From NCBI RefSeq assembly GCF_900636965.1, contig NZ_LR134331.1:2852001-2916000 (forward strand): a DNA stretch of 64,000 nt, given 5' to 3'. The DNA comes from Lacticaseibacillus rhamnosus. GTDB taxonomy: Bacteria; Bacillota; Bacilli; Lactobacillales; Lactobacillaceae. The stretch's first letter is position 1; every line of letters begins with the position of its first letter. Position numbers and translations under genes: made by a program. The notes under the pieces were generated by a model. It searched no databases. It saw only the letters and a list, made by a program, of their open reading frames with translations, and was not told the DNA's origin. Positions 63,783-64,000 of the stretch are shown piece by piece.

Positions 63783-64000
63783 ATGGTCCCCTCCAATCAG
63801 TCTGCTTATGGGGTCAGGCTATAGTATACCCTACGCTGAAATAAGGCGCTATTGAGAAGATTACCGCCAACAACATCAGCATGAGTTTGACTGATTGCCA
63901 ACACTGCAGGAAGAAGCAAAAAGGTTGCCACTGACGGCCTCAGCTTGTGACTTGCTGTTTCCACAATTTTACTGAATAATGGCCGCATGGAGGTGTCGTG
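63783..64000. other. Right-edge intergenic stretch
   Basis: It contains the SpoIIM-like gene promoter region. A 60-codon minus-strand frame (63806-63988) lacks a ribosome site. Nothing else recognised. Confidence 0.35.

Noticed and set aside
63806-63988. 60-codon minus-strand frame at the right edge
   Set aside because: No ribosome site and it reaches into the SpoIIM-like gene's promoter region; cannot be supported.

Overview
The window looks like an origin-proximal stretch of a Lacticaseibacillus chromosome (L. rhamnosus / casei / paracasei group). This rests on recognisable protein families (GH115, DUF956/ManO, LacF/CelC-type PTS, Rgg regulators, fused binding protein-permease amino-acid ABC transporters), moderate GC, strong AAGGAGG ribosome sites, and a dispersed palindromic repeat that I associate with this group. 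The species is inferred, not proven. The walRK-yycHIJ-htrA operon, a DnaA-box cluster and two parS-like sites all suggest proximity to oriC.

Layout. 1-5.3 kb: the end of an AraC-type regulator fused to a sugar-binding-like domain, then a divergent GPH symporter and GH115 glucuronidase unit with cre sites. 5.6-8.9 kb: an SPC-motif metal P-type ATPase with a structured leader, an Hsp20 under a perfect CIRCE operator, and a HesB-like protein. 9.0-9.4 kb: the DnaA-box cluster. 9.5-17.0 kb: walR-walK-yycH-yycI-yycJ-htrA on the minus strand. 17.4-22.3 kb: an alpha/beta hydrolase, then an ArgR-box-controlled amino-acid transporter with argG-argH. 22.4-27.0 kb: divergent units for a Lac-family PTS, GntR regulator, DUF3284 and MupG-like 6-phospho-glycosidase. 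27.2-34 kb: GNAT, NUDIX, kinase, isochorismatase-fold hydrolase, two MFS exporters and an aldo/keto reductase. 34-37.5 kb: mannose PTS (IIAB, IIC, IID) and ManO.

37.8-47.6 kb is the accessory part. It has an MFS exporter divergent from an Rgg regulator, a parS-like site, and two overlapping Rgg genes. These are followed by an AT-richer block with a small membrane protein, three tandem paralogous four-helix membrane proteins of unknown family, and a convergent 701-aa protein with peptidoglycan-binding repeats and a DUF1906 (lysozyme-like) domain. The block ends at what looks like a truncated gene remnant. It is the best candidate for an undescribed system.

47.7-64 kb: amino-acid ABC genes (a fused binding protein-permease with its ATPase, and later two tandem fused genes sharing one ATPase), an orphan sugar-binding lipoprotein, DUF975, a second HesB-like protein, a YdbS/YdbT-like PH-domain pair, an AAA ATPase, a fructosamine-kinase-like protein, a GNAT, a second parS-like site and a SpoIIM-like protein. 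Twelve copies of a ~105-125 bp palindromic repeat sit only between genes, with compensatory changes in their arms. No rRNA, tRNA, transposase, prophage or CRISPR array was seen.
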